Of a stretch of DNA of 64,000 nt, positions 26,953-39,901 are shown piece after piece. The DNA is from Adineta steineri (lineage: Eukaryota; Rotifera; Eurotatoria; Adinetida; Adinetidae). The stretch is from contig CAJNOI010000098.1 in assembly GCA_905250115.1 (NCBI GenBank), forward strand, positions 290,397 through 354,396, read 5' to 3'. A program made the translations under genes and the position numbers. A model generated the notes under the pieces. The model saw only the letters and a program-made list of their open reading frames with translations. It was not told the origin of the DNA and ran no database searches. Positions within the stretch are counted from its first letter, which is position 1, and every line of letters starts with the position of its first letter.

Positions 26953-28935
26953 TAGTATTCTTGATTAAATATTTTTTTCTGAATTAAAAGAATAGTTTGA
27001 TATCTAAAATAAATATTATTATATAAAATAAAATCTAACATTAATTTAATTTTTAATTGAACATAGTGTTAGATCTATACAAATATCACTATAATTTAAT
27101 GAGATTATGAATTTTGTTTTCTTTTTTATTAGAAAATATTAGAATTATTTTTGTTATTTGATAAATCAAATATAATTTATAACTCTCTTCACATTGAACT
27201 TCTATTGTGTTTTGTAAATTAGAAAAATCTATAGATGAATTTCTAATGTGATTAATATTTTTCATGCTATAGTTAATGTTTGATTAGTAGTGTACATGCA
27301 CAAAAAGTCTTTAAAAATTTATAAGTTTCGTAGATTTGTGAAATTGTCGGATAGCTAGCTATAGAAGTACCTACGAGAGTAATCTAGAATATGAAATTGG
27401 TTGTAAGTTTTTAGATGATTATAATGTTGTTAAGTTTAATAAAAATTTCTATGATTTTTTTTGTAAACTATATATGATTTGTTAGAAGTAAAAAGTAAAA
27501 CAAACGTAATAGAGCTGAATTGCTACATATATGTAATTTCTACTCTCAAAAATTATTTTATATTAACAATGCCTATTAATAGCAAATATATATGCAACAT
27601 AAAGTAAATTGATACATAAACTAAGCTTTAATTAGATAATAAGAACTAAGGAATTAACTTATTTATTTAGCTAGCTGTTGAAATTATCTATTTTGTCTTA
27701 ATTTTGAATAAGATGGTCTTCTATTCTATGAAGAAGTTTATATATATATAACGAGTACACCATAATAAATGAGATACAAAAGTGAGCCATTTATTATGAG
27801 ACATCCATTATATATACATATAGGCATACGAGCGCTTGAATATATACGATTTTTTAAAAGCAACTTTTTAGTCGCGGTCAAGGCCACTTGTGCTCTATAT
27901 ATTTTATCAAAAAAGGACCATGACTATAATATCATATCGAGTCATAATTTTTTATTGACATATTTTTCAGGTAGTTTAATTCAAAGATTATTTTATATAA
28001 AAACATTAATATATATTTTCTATATAATTTCTTAAAATTTTAATCTCACTTTTTTTTAAATTAAAGCTCATTACATTAAATATGGATATACTGCTCAAGT
28101 TTAATCAACTCTTTTAATGTTTTTCTCGCAATAATTTTAATTGCAGTTTTATGAAAAATTTATCTCCTTAATCTTAATAAAAGTAAAATATTTATTTTTA
28201 TTTCTTTCACAATAATTTCATAAAATTCTACAAAATCTTAATCATATTAAAATATTTAAGAAAAGAAATTTTTTTAAAACTAATTATTACAATAATTTAC
28301 TGATGACCACCGACAAGTTTTCATTGATTCATAGAATACTGCAATCTGATTGGCATGGACAAACAAACGGACAAACTTTAAGCATTTTAACGACCCTGTT
28401 TAACGAGCTTATAAGCCTTTCTTTCTGAAAAGAGAACAACTTACGAACTCTACATCTTTCAAAAAGTATATTCAATTTTTATCGAATACAACTTAAGAAC
28501 TTCACAGCTTTGAAAAGTTTAAAATAATAATAACAACTGAATTGTTTTTTGAAAATTTTTTAAAATCATATGATCATAGAATCATTTTAAAATTAAGTTT
28601 AATTTTGCCTAAACCTTAATTCTGTCTAACACACAAGTAACGCTCGTCTAAGGACTCGCTCAGCTCTTTCTCGTAGAAATCGTGTTCTACAATGCTACTG
28701 AGCATTTTGCTTATACAATTTCAAAAAACTAGCATGAGATTCAAGATCTCCGCATCGAAATACCTCTAAAAATGTCTTTTTGAAAAATTGTTTTTCGATG
28801 ATTTTTTGATTCTGTGGACACACAAGCAAGCAAACAAACAATTTATGTTTACTGGACTCTTCTCTACGAGAAAGAGAATATACACATGAATAGCTTAAAC
28901 ATCAAAGTAACTATTCCAAATTAATATATTTTATT
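26953..28935. other. AT-rich DNA upstream of the PKS, no gene seen
   Basis: No supported gene. Between about 28,290 and 28,870 the composition rises and repeat-like motifs occur (GGACAAACAAACGGACAAAC, GACACACAAGCAAGCAAAC, CTCTTTCTCGTAGAAA and its complement), suggesting a degraded transposable element. The open frame at 27,769-28,035 lacks any recognisable feature. Confidence 0.5.
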
Positions 28936-29779
28936 CTAGGATTTATTTGAACGAAATTTCAAATAAAAATTTATGATTTTATAAGAGTTATCTACTGAAA
29001 TCGTACTATTAAAATAAAAGTGTATTAGATAATAGGTTGCCCTTAGATAAATTTCTACTAAAAGGTCACAATAAATATGTTTTGATAAAAGTAATTATCT
29101 TTTGTCTTACCTCTATATGATGAAACCTTCAATGATTATAATCGGATATTCGATCGAATAGTATTATACTCCTACTCTTATGAGAGATATATTATATATA
29201 TATATATGATTTTATGTGTAGGTGCACATAATAAGATAAAAATTAGTTGTATTGTATCGTATCCCCCTCCTCCAACAACAAATATAAAATCAGTGTTAAA
29301 TATCGAAGCAATAGTATATTTTAGCTTATAATAATCATATCAATGATTCTTAAACACCTACATAAATAAAAGCTATCATCTCACCTGTAAGAACAGCAAG
29401 AAAAAAAATATGTATGACTGATTTCATGTACGAATACAAAAGATAGTTAATATGGATTATTTTCTGTTTTTATTACTTCACAAGTCCAAGGTCTATGTTA
29501 AATATCAAAGTTATTGTGTATTTTGCTTGTTTAGAATAATATCTTCAACAATTATAAATGACTGATCATTTAAAAGCAATTAAACTGCGCGTGTATGTAA
29601 AAAAGAAAAATATATATCAAAGATTATTTTATGTAGAAAAGATAAAAAATAAGATAAACGTTAATTATTATATGACCGATCTCTGAATAAAGTACAAAGT
29701 CTAGTAAAATAATTCGAAACTATCCCATTTTTTATGAATATATACCATATTTAGATTATAGAGGAACTTAAAATCTAGG
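28936..29779. repeat. Direct repeat copy 1 (about 840 bases)
   Basis: Starts CTAGGATTTATTTGAA and ends AAAATCTAGG. It is matched along its length by 30,413-31,218 with point differences and small indels (by eye around 90 percent). The two ends form a short imperfect inverted pair (CTAGGATTT / AAATCTAG). No coding capacity seen. Possibly a non-autonomous mobile element. Confidence 0.75.
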
Positions 29780-30412
29780 ATAATTTCAGATTCTCCATAG
29801 GGGAAATTAAAATTATTTTATTACCTATCACGGTTTATTACAAAACCTCAAAATATAAACCGCCATTACATTCAGAATGAGTACAACCATCTTTTTCTTT
29901 TCTCATCGATCGACATTGATTTTGCTACCGTTAGTGGTTTGCAATATTTTCTAACAAATGATTACTCTAGCAAATCAATGGTAGATGTTATCAGCTAGTT
30001 TTCAAATGACAACTATATATATATATGAACGCTTGAGAATAAAATCTACGATACTAGTTAAATAACATAATAAGAAAAAAAAATATCTTAATACGAAGGA
30101 GAGAAAAAAAAGATATATATGCATGTCGTATTTATCATCTGTACGAAATAATAGAAGGCAAGAAAAAAAAAGTGAATCAGATTTTACCATATTTCAATTT
30201 TTATACTAACCTTTTAATTTAATTTAGCGATTTTTAAATATATTGATAGACCTAATTATTTTTCTAATCATTTATTTATTCTACTAACCATTTAAATGGT
30301 AGATATTTTTAATTATTCGAGGCTTTAAGTTTCTCTTTAACCGATACATAATATGTTAATAAAAGATGAAATAAATTCAACTTATTAGTTTTGCAAATAA
30401 ATATATTTAATT
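29780..30412. other. Spacer between the two direct repeats
   Basis: AT-rich, nothing recognised. The small open frame at 30,002-30,190 is low complexity and not convincing. Confidence 0.5.
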
Positions 30413-31218
30413 CTAGGATTTATTTGAATGAAAATTCATGATTTCATAAGAGTTATCTACTGAAATCGTAATATTAAAATAAAATTGCATCAGATAATAG
30501 GTTGTCCATAGATAAATTTACAATTAGAGGTCAAAAAGTTGTTATGATAAACAAATATATTTCGATAAAAGTAATTGTCTTTTGTTCTCTCTTTATATGA
30601 TGAAACCTTCAATAATTATAATCGAGTATTCGATCGAATAGTATTATACTCCTACTCTTATGAGAGAGATATTTTATCTATATGATTTAATGTGTAGGTG
30701 CACATAATAAGATAAAAGTCAGTTGTATTGTATTCTCCACCTCCAACAATAAATATAAAATCAATGTTACATATCGAAGTAATGATATATTGTAGCTTAT
30801 AATAATCGTATTAATGCTTCTTAAACACATGTATGAATAAAGCTTGTTATCTCACCTGCAAGAACAGCAAGAAAAAAAAAATAGGTATGACTGATTTCAT
30901 GTACGAATACAAAAGATAGTTAGTATCGATTATTTTGTATTTTTGTTGCCTCACAAGTCCAAGGTTTATATCAAATATTAAAGTAATTGTATATTTTGCT
31001 TATTTAGAATAATATTTTCAACAATTATAAATGACTGATCATTTAAAAGTAATTAAGTGGCGAGTGTATGTAAAAAAGATAAAAAAAATAAGATAAACGT
31101 TAATTATTATATGATCGATCTCTGAATAAAGTACAAAATCTAGTAAAATAGTTTGAAATAATCCTATTTTTTATGAATATATATCATATACAGATTATAG
31201 AGGAACCTAAAATCTAGG
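30413..31218. repeat. Direct repeat copy 2 (about 805 bases)
   Basis: Second copy of the unit at 28,936-29,779, same orientation. Shared blocks include GAATAGTATTATACTCCTAC, CACCTGCAAGAACAGCAAG (TGTAAG in copy 1) and TTTCATGTACGAATACAAAA. It lacks a few short stretches present in copy 1. Confidence 0.75.
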
Positions 31219-31691
31219 GGAAAGTAAAATGATTTTATTTTTTTCTAAAAAACTATGGAAAGATTTAGTTCCTGACTGCTACTAATAAAATATTTTAATC
31301 ATCAAAATACAATTTACGACACAGAAGCAAATTTGTGAAAAAGTCTGACTAAAACTGTTAGAGAAATGCTTCCATATAAGTTTTTGAAAAAAATACTCAT
31401 TCACCTTTTATCTTGAAATAAACAATAGCATCTATTAACTTAACAAGAATAATTTTCAACCTTTCATCTCTCTCATGTATTCTGTTTATTGCTTGTCTCT
31501 CTAATCAATAACTACAAAAATTTGAAGCAATAAATTCTGAAATTTTTATTTGTAAGATCAACGATCATGTACAATTGTATATGTAAAAAAAAAAGGTTCT
31601 GTATGTTAGTAGAAAGTGTTTATTAATTAGTAGAATGTGATAATATCGTGAAGCGATATTTAAACGAAAATTAACGCATAAAATGAAAAGT

Positions 31692-33178
31692 CTATCGATG
31701 AGGTGGTGGTGCTGCAGCTGGAACAACACCAGGTGGAGCATGAGCATGAGCATGACCATGTTCAAAATGAAAATTCTTTTCTCCATGTACACCTGCCATA
31801 TGTTCTCGAAATCTAAATAAAAAGTTAATTGATTTCAATTCAAATAAAAAGAAAAAGAAAAGTTCATACTTATCAAAACAAACTTGTGACATATCACGTA
31901 CAGATGAACCAACATGAACCATTTTATAAGGAGACTAGAATGAAAATAATAATAACAAAAAAAACGATGCGAATATTACAAATAAATTTAGCTTACAAGA
32001 AAGATAAGAATATGAACGAGAATAAAATAAATGACAAAAAATGTTCGACTTTGATGTGATGAGAGAATAAATTTACCAAAGTTTAAAGCAAATTTTTCAT
32101 GAATTTTAAGTGATTCATATTTCTTTTGTTTTTCCTTCAAAATAAAATCAAATATAAATCTATATATAAACATTAAATTATCCAATACTTGTTTCGTAAA
32201 ATTAGTAAATGGATCCAATGATGCATCATAACCACGTGAATACTGATCAATAGGATCATCTGTTCCGCGGGTTGTCTATAAAAATACAATACAATTATAT
32301 TATTCTAAGAGGAATCTCTTAACTATCATATTAATAGTGTTTCTGATTTTCAATCATCTTATCATTTAGAAAGATTCTCTCTAACACTATTCATTAGTAT
32401 GTTATACAGGGACGTCCGCAGAGGTGGGATCGATCCCCCCTTCCCGCAAAAAACTGAAATACCTGGAGGGGAGTACAAGTCGAACAATTTTCAGAGATTT
32501 GAAATAACCTTTTCCTACGATGGACTTTTCTGCGGACGTGTCTGATGTTATGTCATTTAATTAAAATAAGATTTCAATCAATTTTAGTGGATAAAAGTTT
32601 TTTTTACTGAATACATACAGGATAATTCTGAACGAATTTAATTTTTTCATATAGTTTTATATTGTCCGATCGAAGTTTATCCATTTCATTTTGAAATATA
32701 TTCGTTTGTTGTTTCAATGAAACATTTTCCTAAATACAAAAAAAAAGATTTGTCTTATAGGAAAAAATCGATTTATTTGAATTACGTTCTCTAATTCAAC
32801 ATTACGAATACGAAATCGTTCACTTTGACTAATAACAATAGCAGTTAATGCTTCATGCGATGTTGTATCACGTGACGAAACATGTGAAAATGAATTCTTA
32901 AATGATGCTGGAGATGTCGATGATTGATTTAATACATCTTCAATTATTATAGTTTCATTTGAATTACTATCACTTGTTTGTCCCTAAATAAAAAACAAAT
33001 AAAATACATCGAAATTTATAAAAAGAAAAAAAACAATCCACTTCAGGTCCTCGTCGAAATAATTCAGTAACACCACCAGCACTTAATAAATCTTTTTCAA
33101 GTTGAATATTCAATTGTTTTAATTCATTATTTGCATTTTCAAAATCTCGACAACGTTTATCAAGTTCATGAAATCGTT
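31692..33178 (-). CDS. CASP-specific 3' exons of a CUX/CASP gene (golgin, Golgi membrane anchor)
   Basis: Seven exons read in order on the minus strand: 33,042-33,178, 32,786-32,983, 32,619-32,729, 32,189-32,275, 31,997-32,134, 31,870-31,934 and 31,692-31,812, all with GT-AG borders and compatible frames. They encode a coiled-coil end (ISQSERFRIRNVELEN, DKLRSDNIKLYEKIKF), then EKQKKYESLKIHEKFALNFG and a single membrane helix (TFFVIYFILVHILIFL), then a short His/Ala/Pro-rich tail ending PPPHR. This is the CASP C-terminal signature: a golgin anchored in the Golgi membrane by its tail, active in retrograde vesicle tethering. The first exon here must be joined to upstream shared exons, which are not in the window beyond 34,505. 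No break seen in these exons. Confidence 0.88.
32407..32544. mobile_element. hAT-type miniature element (138 bases) in a CASP intron
   Basis: Terminal inverted repeats CAGGGACGTCCGCAGA and TCTGCGGACGTGTCTG (16 bases, two mismatches) are flanked by an 8-base target duplication, ATGTTATA at 32,399-32,406 and ATGTTATG at 32,545-32,552. An 8-base duplication with CAG-type ends is the hAT pattern. It has no coding capacity and is more GC-rich than its surroundings. It sits in the intron between exons 32,189-32,275 and 32,619-32,729. Confidence 0.8.
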
Positions 33179-33857
33179 CTAAATAAATGAAAAAAAATTC
33201 ATTTTATTTTCCACACATACGAAAAAAAATTTGAGGGTAAAAAAAAAGAAAATCTTATTATCACCATATACGATATTCTTCTTTCTTTCTTTTCTCTCTC
33301 TGCCCTTGAACCTGAAATAAATAAATTCAAAGCATATTCAATATTATACAAAAAAGACAAATAGAAAAATTTTATTAATATTTGAATAAAAAAAGAAATC
33401 ATAATTCACACATATTAAACTTCTTTTTCGCAAAAATTTTTTTTGTTAAATACAAGAAAAATGGTAGAATGTTAGTAAATCATTTGATATTTAGTATTCT
33501 TTCTCATTTATTGCACGCGCACACAACATCGAAATATAAACAAAAATTATAATCTGTTCAAATAAAAAACAAAAAAAGAAAAAGAACTGAAGAAAAGAAA
33601 ACGAAACAACCATATATCACGCCATTCTCTTTGTTTGTATTTTTTTTAATGCACTTGTTAAAGCAGCTGGGTTTGTTCACGACTAGTTTTAATACTTGAG
33701 CGATACTCACAAATATATATGTAATAGAACAAAGCGAACAATAACAACAACAAAAAATGTTGAGCATTAAAAAGAAAAAAGAAAAAGAAAATTACAAAAT
33801 CACCAATTGGTTTTTTTTCTAATATCACCTTGGCTAAATAAAAATACATTTTTTTTG
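33179..33857. other. Probable intron between homeobox exon and CASP exons
   Basis: Low-complexity AT-rich DNA with A and T runs and no exon recognised. In the animal CUX/CASP locus this interval separates the homeodomain terminal exon from the CASP-specific exons. Confidence 0.5.
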
Positions 33858-34491
33858 TTAAGTATTAGTATCAACAGAATTTGTTGATTCATTCGTTGTT
33901 TGATTTGATAGTATTGTGTCATTATAATTATCATTCTCAGTTATTGATTCATTATGTAGTTTTTTCGTAGTAATAATTTTTTGTGGAATAGATTTTCGTT
34001 TTTTACTACTTGAACTAAATGTAGATATCGAAAGAGTAGGCTTTTGTTCGTCGATTAAAGACATAATATTTGTTGATGATGTTGCTAAACTAATTGGGAC
34101 TAATCGAACTATCTGAATCATTTGTCGTATTAGACTATGAATTATTTAAGGGTACAATTGTTGGTAAAGTATTATCTTCATCATCATCATCATCGTTCTC
34201 ATCCTCATCATTATCATCATCATCGTCATCATTATTATCAGTTAAAGGCGTCGAAGATATTTTATTTGTATCTTTCGTATACGTATTAGGTTTAGTTCTC
34301 ATTCGGGCATTATGAAACCAATTCGATATTTTGTTCATTGGCAAGGATAATTCATCAACGAGTTGTTCTAATTTTGCTTGACTTGGATAAGGTTCACTTT
34401 CGAATATTTGTTTTAATCTACGACGTTGATCTTCTGTAAATATATATTGACGTTTTAAAGTAGGATTATTGTTACTTTCTGTATCATGATT
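33858..34491 (-). CDS. CUX-class homeodomain exon(s), 5' part of gene missing
   Basis: The exon begins after an acceptor TCGCAG at 34,492 and encodes a homeodomain: KRQYIFTEDQRRRLKQIF, ESEPYPSQAKLEQLVDEL and the recognition helix KISNWFHNARMRTKP. NWFHN and YPSQ are typical of the CUX class of sequence-specific transcription factors. An acidic Asp/Glu run from a GAT-type microsatellite follows (about 34,177-34,240), with TAG at 34,135. Ser/Lys-rich sequence in another frame continues to 33,858 (SSSSKKRKSIPQ), so a short intron or a frameshift is present and the real C-terminus is uncertain. No CUT repeats are in the window. Position directly upstream of the CASP exons matches the shared CUX/CASP locus of other animals, where alternative 3' exons give a nuclear factor or a golgin. 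Confidence 0.8.
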
Positions 34492-37400
34492 CTGCGATTT
34501 TGATATATAAATAGTAAAGTAAACAACTATATTCTTTTCATATTCAAAATTTTACTAATATTAGATTATTTCCAAAAATACATTCGACATGTCACAAATA
34601 AATCTTTCATTAAAATACTATCTAATAATCTTTGTTTGTATATACCAAGAAAAGGTGGAGTGTGACTGTGAATGTAAGTTTAATGTGGCTTTTATTCAAT
34701 GTTGATAGTTATACTCTTAAAGTCACCCACACCCATCTTTGAGTACTTCGAATATTTTTGATAGTTTAATATAAAATTGAGAAAATAATTCACATAATGA
34801 AAAATAATAAAGATTAAGATTATTTCGAGTTACGAAGAGAATTTGATAATGAATTAGTATAGATTTATTAAAGAAAATACTCAATGAATATAAGAAGATG
34901 TCATTCAATAAAGTTCGTTCGGATAAATATTAATTGAAGGTTGAGATAAGAAATGTGAATAAAATTCAAAATTATCTTTTAATTAGAGAAATTTTTAATC
35001 AAACATGTGATTAGAAAATCGAATCTGAATTCATTTCTATTAATAGTTGAATTTCATATATAAAATGTTTTTCAATCCAATCTTCTTAAAATTGAATATT
35101 TATATTTTTTAAATGAGAATAATTAAACAAATATTTTCTATTAAAAATATTCAAATATAAAGTAAAATATTAAACAAAAAGAATTCTTTTCTTTTGAAAT
35201 ATTAAAATAACTACTGAAGAAATAAAAATAAATTTAAAATAATCAAATTCTTCTTTACCTTATTTTATATTAGTATCCATTTGAAATGAAACGTTTTTTT
35301 TTATAATAATGAAGCTAATTTTCCCTTTAGCTATTCGAATATCAGAATATAAATGTTTCATTTTCTACATTTGTCAATCAAATTCTTAAGATAATATTAG
35401 AAGACGATTCGATACGTAAAAGTCGTTTTATTTAGATATTTGAAAATATTCTAAGAGACACGTTTTTTTCCACGTGGTTGCGTTTTGTTATTCTGTTCGT
35501 AACGAGAAAAAAATATTTCTAACGCTTATAATTATCGTTTTTTCTTGTTCTGTCAAACAACCATATATAAGGCCGCTCTTCCTTACGTTTATATTTTAAT
35601 ATCATCGTTGATCGGTCTTACTAAAAATGACATGTGGTTAAGAGAACCAACACTAATAGATAAGTCATGAAAAGAAAAGAGAAAAAGAATGTTATCCTAT
35701 CGATTTTATTTATGAAAGAAAAATGAAGTCAATTTTGAAATACAATCAAAATCTTTGTTCATTTATTTTTCAATATAGAATTAATTATCTTAGATTTTTT
35801 AACTATTTCGATTTCTAATGATTTGTCCAGCGACACCGCTTTTCTTTATGATTAAGCTCATCTGCAATTCAGCGATCTATTACAAATGGTCTGTAATCCT
35901 ATAACTTCATTTAAAATTTCTTTAACTTCGAGAAAGAGGAAATAATAAGTGTGAGTTATTTATTGAGTTAAAACTGATTTAATCAATGATATAGTCAAGC
36001 AATCTTTGCATTATGTTCTAATAACTGTTAAATAATCATCAAAATAAAAAGAGTTAATGATGCTTATTTATTTCAAATTTTTATTTTGAACGGTACCAAC
36101 TTACGTTTGTTCATCTAACTTCTATGATAAAAAACGACGAGTATGAGTAAACATAAATGTAAATATAATGGATTTGTAAGGATTTATTCTAGTATCAGAT
36201 CCATCTTTTTCGTTCCAAGCGCATTATTTGTAGAATATCTTTTTCTCTTTCGAAATAAAATCAATATTGATTTTATCCGCACACATATGTCCACATTTTC
36301 ATATTGTACAGAAATCAAAGATAAAGAAACGATTATTTATTTTTAATATATACTTTAAGAAAATATTTCTAATTAATTATTTGTTGATAGATTATATCTA
36401 CAGTCAATCCTACAATTCCTGTTCTGTCAAATAAAAAATAACTTCGACATATAATGATACAAGTCATAAAAGACAATGAAAAACTTCTTCAAATTTGTTC
36501 GTAAATAAAAAAAAACTATTTGTGTTACACGAAATATAAGGCAAGATTTCTTAATTTCTAATTTTCTTAAAATATTACAGATCGAGCTAAAACATTAATC
36601 ATTCTATTCAACTATTATTTAAATTATCACCATTATAAAATAAGTCCTATAAAAATGCCCGACAAGTTTCATAATCATATTCTTATGTCATGAAAATCAT
36701 GTTTAAACATCGATTTTAGTAATCATTTATGAACTACAAACTAATTATTTAAGAATTTATAAATTGAAAAGTGAAATATAATTACAGATATTTAAAACAA
36801 AAAAAAGATTAGTTTTATCATGAACGATATTGGATAATTCCAAAAATGATCGTACTATAAGTCTCGTCATCACAATCGTTCGTTTTAAAACGATTTTTTG
36901 CGACAAGGCGTAGTTTATTTTAGATGGTTCTAAATTAATCTAAAACTCTACTTCTCACTTATGTTTCTTTCATTCTTTTTTCAAGATTTTTAATTAATGA
37001 GCGATGATAAATAACCATAGAAGTCTTTCAGAAATAAACAAATACAAATCATCGATTTTAGAGAATTTTTTAATCTTTTTTTCGTATTTATTTATCCTCA
37101 CAGTATCAAATTGTATGTAGAGTTCTTATTTATCGATTTAGTTACATAATTTCTATGTATAAATTAATGTGAACTTACATATTATAATAAAAACATAGAT
37201 CCACTAATTAAATTAGTAATAAGATCTTCTAAATTTAACAGTAAAATAAAAGTTCACGTGTAAATAATCTCATAGTTTATCGTTAAAAATGAAGAAGAAA
37301 ATCATTGACGATTAATTACTGATTTTGAGTACATGGAATAGCTTTCTTACAAATAATGTCAACTGTAATCAACGAAGAAATTTCCTATTACACAAACAAG

Positions 37401-38521
37401 ATTAAAGATTCAGACTAAAAATCTGGTAAAAAGATTCAGCATTAGATGTGTTGTGTACGAATCAATATAGTTTAGTCTCAAATTTTTAAACTGGATTCTT
37501 AAAAAAATATCTCATATGTTAGATAATTCAAGAGTAATAATTAGAAAAAATGAAACATATTTTCCTTTAGTATGATATTAACAATGAGATGAAAAGTTTT
37601 GCATAAAACAATTTAAGAATATTGTAATTCATCCATATGTAAATTTAGGTAGAGATGTCTAACTAGGAGTTGTTACATAAAAATGGTTTGTTTTTGTAAA
37701 ATAATTATGCAATCTATTTAACTTTCGTACTAATGTTATTTTCTTTAATCTATCACAAAATTTCAAAGGAATTATTTTATGTTAAAAGATAATAATATAA
37801 ACTGATTCTTTTGAATGAAAATCTTATCTAAAAACTATAGAGAAATATTCAACATCTGCTACACGTATATTTATTTTGTGCATTATTCATTTTCATGTTC
37901 TTCATTTCTTCGACAATAGCTAATTGTATCTCTCATACTTTTCTTCGTTGTTCAAATAACGATATTTGTAACGAAATGGTTTGTTTTTATACGTTCTCTG
38001 TTAGCCATAATTTTTCTGATCCTTGATAAATCTATTGAGAAATAACTATATAAAAAGAACTAATAACTATTTTCATATTTTCAGTATAGTTATCAATAGG
38101 AACTATGTTTAAATGGAAATATCAAAGAAGAACAATCGAAAAAACTTTTCGTCCGAGATTTAATATTTTTAGTTTGCTTTTCTTTTATTTGAAAACATTC
38201 TTCGAACTTATATCAAATATTCATCATTCTTATCATTGATTTATGCTTGTTATCTTTATTTTTATATCGAAATATTGAAAAATTCGTTAGAAAATAACAG
38301 TTTTCTTTTAATATGAATGTCAAATAGACGATAAAGACAATATATACTCATCCTCAAATGATTAACTATCAATATTATATCAGCAATTGTTTACTATTTC
38401 TTATAGAATAAATCAAACACTAAGAATCTTCCTATCGAGTTTGTGACATTAAAATCCATGATGATAGTGATAGATCAAATATTTCTATTGATATAATCAA
38501 TCATTACATGAACATTATATC

Positions 38522-38632
38522 TTGAGGGTGTGGGTGTGGATCACATTATGAAATAAATACCATCCAGATCCACCGACATCCACTCATATCCACAATCACA
38601 CTCACGTCTACGCCCACACCCACACCCAAAAT
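38522..38632. repeat. G/T-rich telomere-like patch with inverted ends (right arm)
   Basis: It starts GAGGGTGTGGGTGTGG and ends CGCCCACACCCACACCC, with CCACTCATATCCACAATC-type degenerate units between. The two ends can pair. The left-arm partner (9,775-9,880) has lost part of one end. Confidence 0.5.
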
Positions 38633-39590
38633 CTCTCCTGATTTAGTTAACATTGTTGAAATGCAATATGTTATATTTATACATCAATTATAATAATTTC
38701 ACATATTCTATTACAACACTATTCTTTCGTTTGTATATTTCACTGATTATCACTTATTTTCTAATTTACATATAACTAAATATAATTTTACTCTTTGGAA
38801 CATACCAAACTTGTATATTTTCATCTATGATTTATTTTCTCAAAAAGTATTTCTATCAATTAACTATTCTTCACAATATTATTCTGATATTTTTTCTCTT
38901 TTCCTAATATCATTTCAAGGTAAGACGAAGAGAATGTTGATCTACGTCATATTCAACATATCTCAATTGTGATGTGTCGCTTATCATTGTTAATAATACA
39001 TTGAGACAGAGAAAAGAAGAAAAAGTTCAAATATACAAATACACATATATGTACAATATATTGAATATCAAACTGATTGTGTGATAAAAACTATGTGAAG
39101 AATGAAAGAACATAACTCATATCATTCTCCACGTTTCGATTTTTCTTATCATTTGTAACACGTGTTATTCATTGTTTTTAAATTTATCTCTATTTATTAA
39201 TAAATTATATCGTTATGAGAATATTCCACTATTTTTATTATTTGTATTTTTTACGATAAAAAAAGTCAAATAATAGATGTTGTATGTGTATCTTTAGATG
39301 AAACAATAAAATACATTGAACAAATACGTTGAGATACTAAATATCCATGTTCTTCTTTTCTTTTTTTCTCTTTCAAAGTTAAATGTATTGTATCGAAAAA
39401 GGTGATGCATATACATAATATATGCGTCTACTAAATGCATGACTGAGTTGTCCTATACATACATATAGATAGATAGATATGTTGTGTATTAGTTGTATGC
39501 ATCTCATAGAATAAACAAACATATTTATTATATTTTATTTTCATTTTAGTTTTCAAGCAATGTGTTATGTTAACATAAATTTAACATAAT

Positions 39591-39901
39591 ATCCATGTAA
39601 AAAAAGCTGTGAAAATCATGATTTTTGTGAGAAATCCGATGAGAAATCGATTTAAATGGCACGATTTTCATCGCTTGGTAATCGATTAAGTTCAAATAAT
39701 CAGTTAAAATCGATTAAAATCGATTAAGTTGTAATTAATCGATTAAAATCCAATGATATTTCGTTTTTCGTAAAAAAATAGTTGATTTTAATCGATGTTA
39801 ACTGATTATTTGAACTTAATCGATTATCAACCTATGAACATCGCGCCATTTAAATCGATTTCTCATAAAAATCATGATTTTCACAACTTTTTTTAGATGG
39901 G
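39591..39901. mobile_element. Fold-back element (311 bases), present only in the right arm
   Basis: The two halves are inverted copies: CCATGTAAAAAAAGCTGTGA near the start pairs with the complement of the end (CCATCTAAAAAAAGTTGTGA), and ATCGATT-rich inner blocks pair too. The left arm at about 8,820-8,835 lacks it. The flanks show a possible TAAT duplication (39,587-39,590 and 39,902-39,905), which fits transposition after the arms separated. No coding capacity. Confidence 0.8.

Noticed and set aside
27769-28035. 88-codon open frame upstream of the PKS
   Set aside because: No motif, AT-driven codons, no splice or homology support.
28936-31218. Direct repeats as LTRs of a retroelement
   Set aside because: The 630 bases between them encode no gag/pol and the copies are too diverged; no TG...CA ends.
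34094-34315. Ser-rich plus-strand frame opposite the CUX exon
   Set aside because: Shadow of the acidic GAT-repeat tract on the coding strand.
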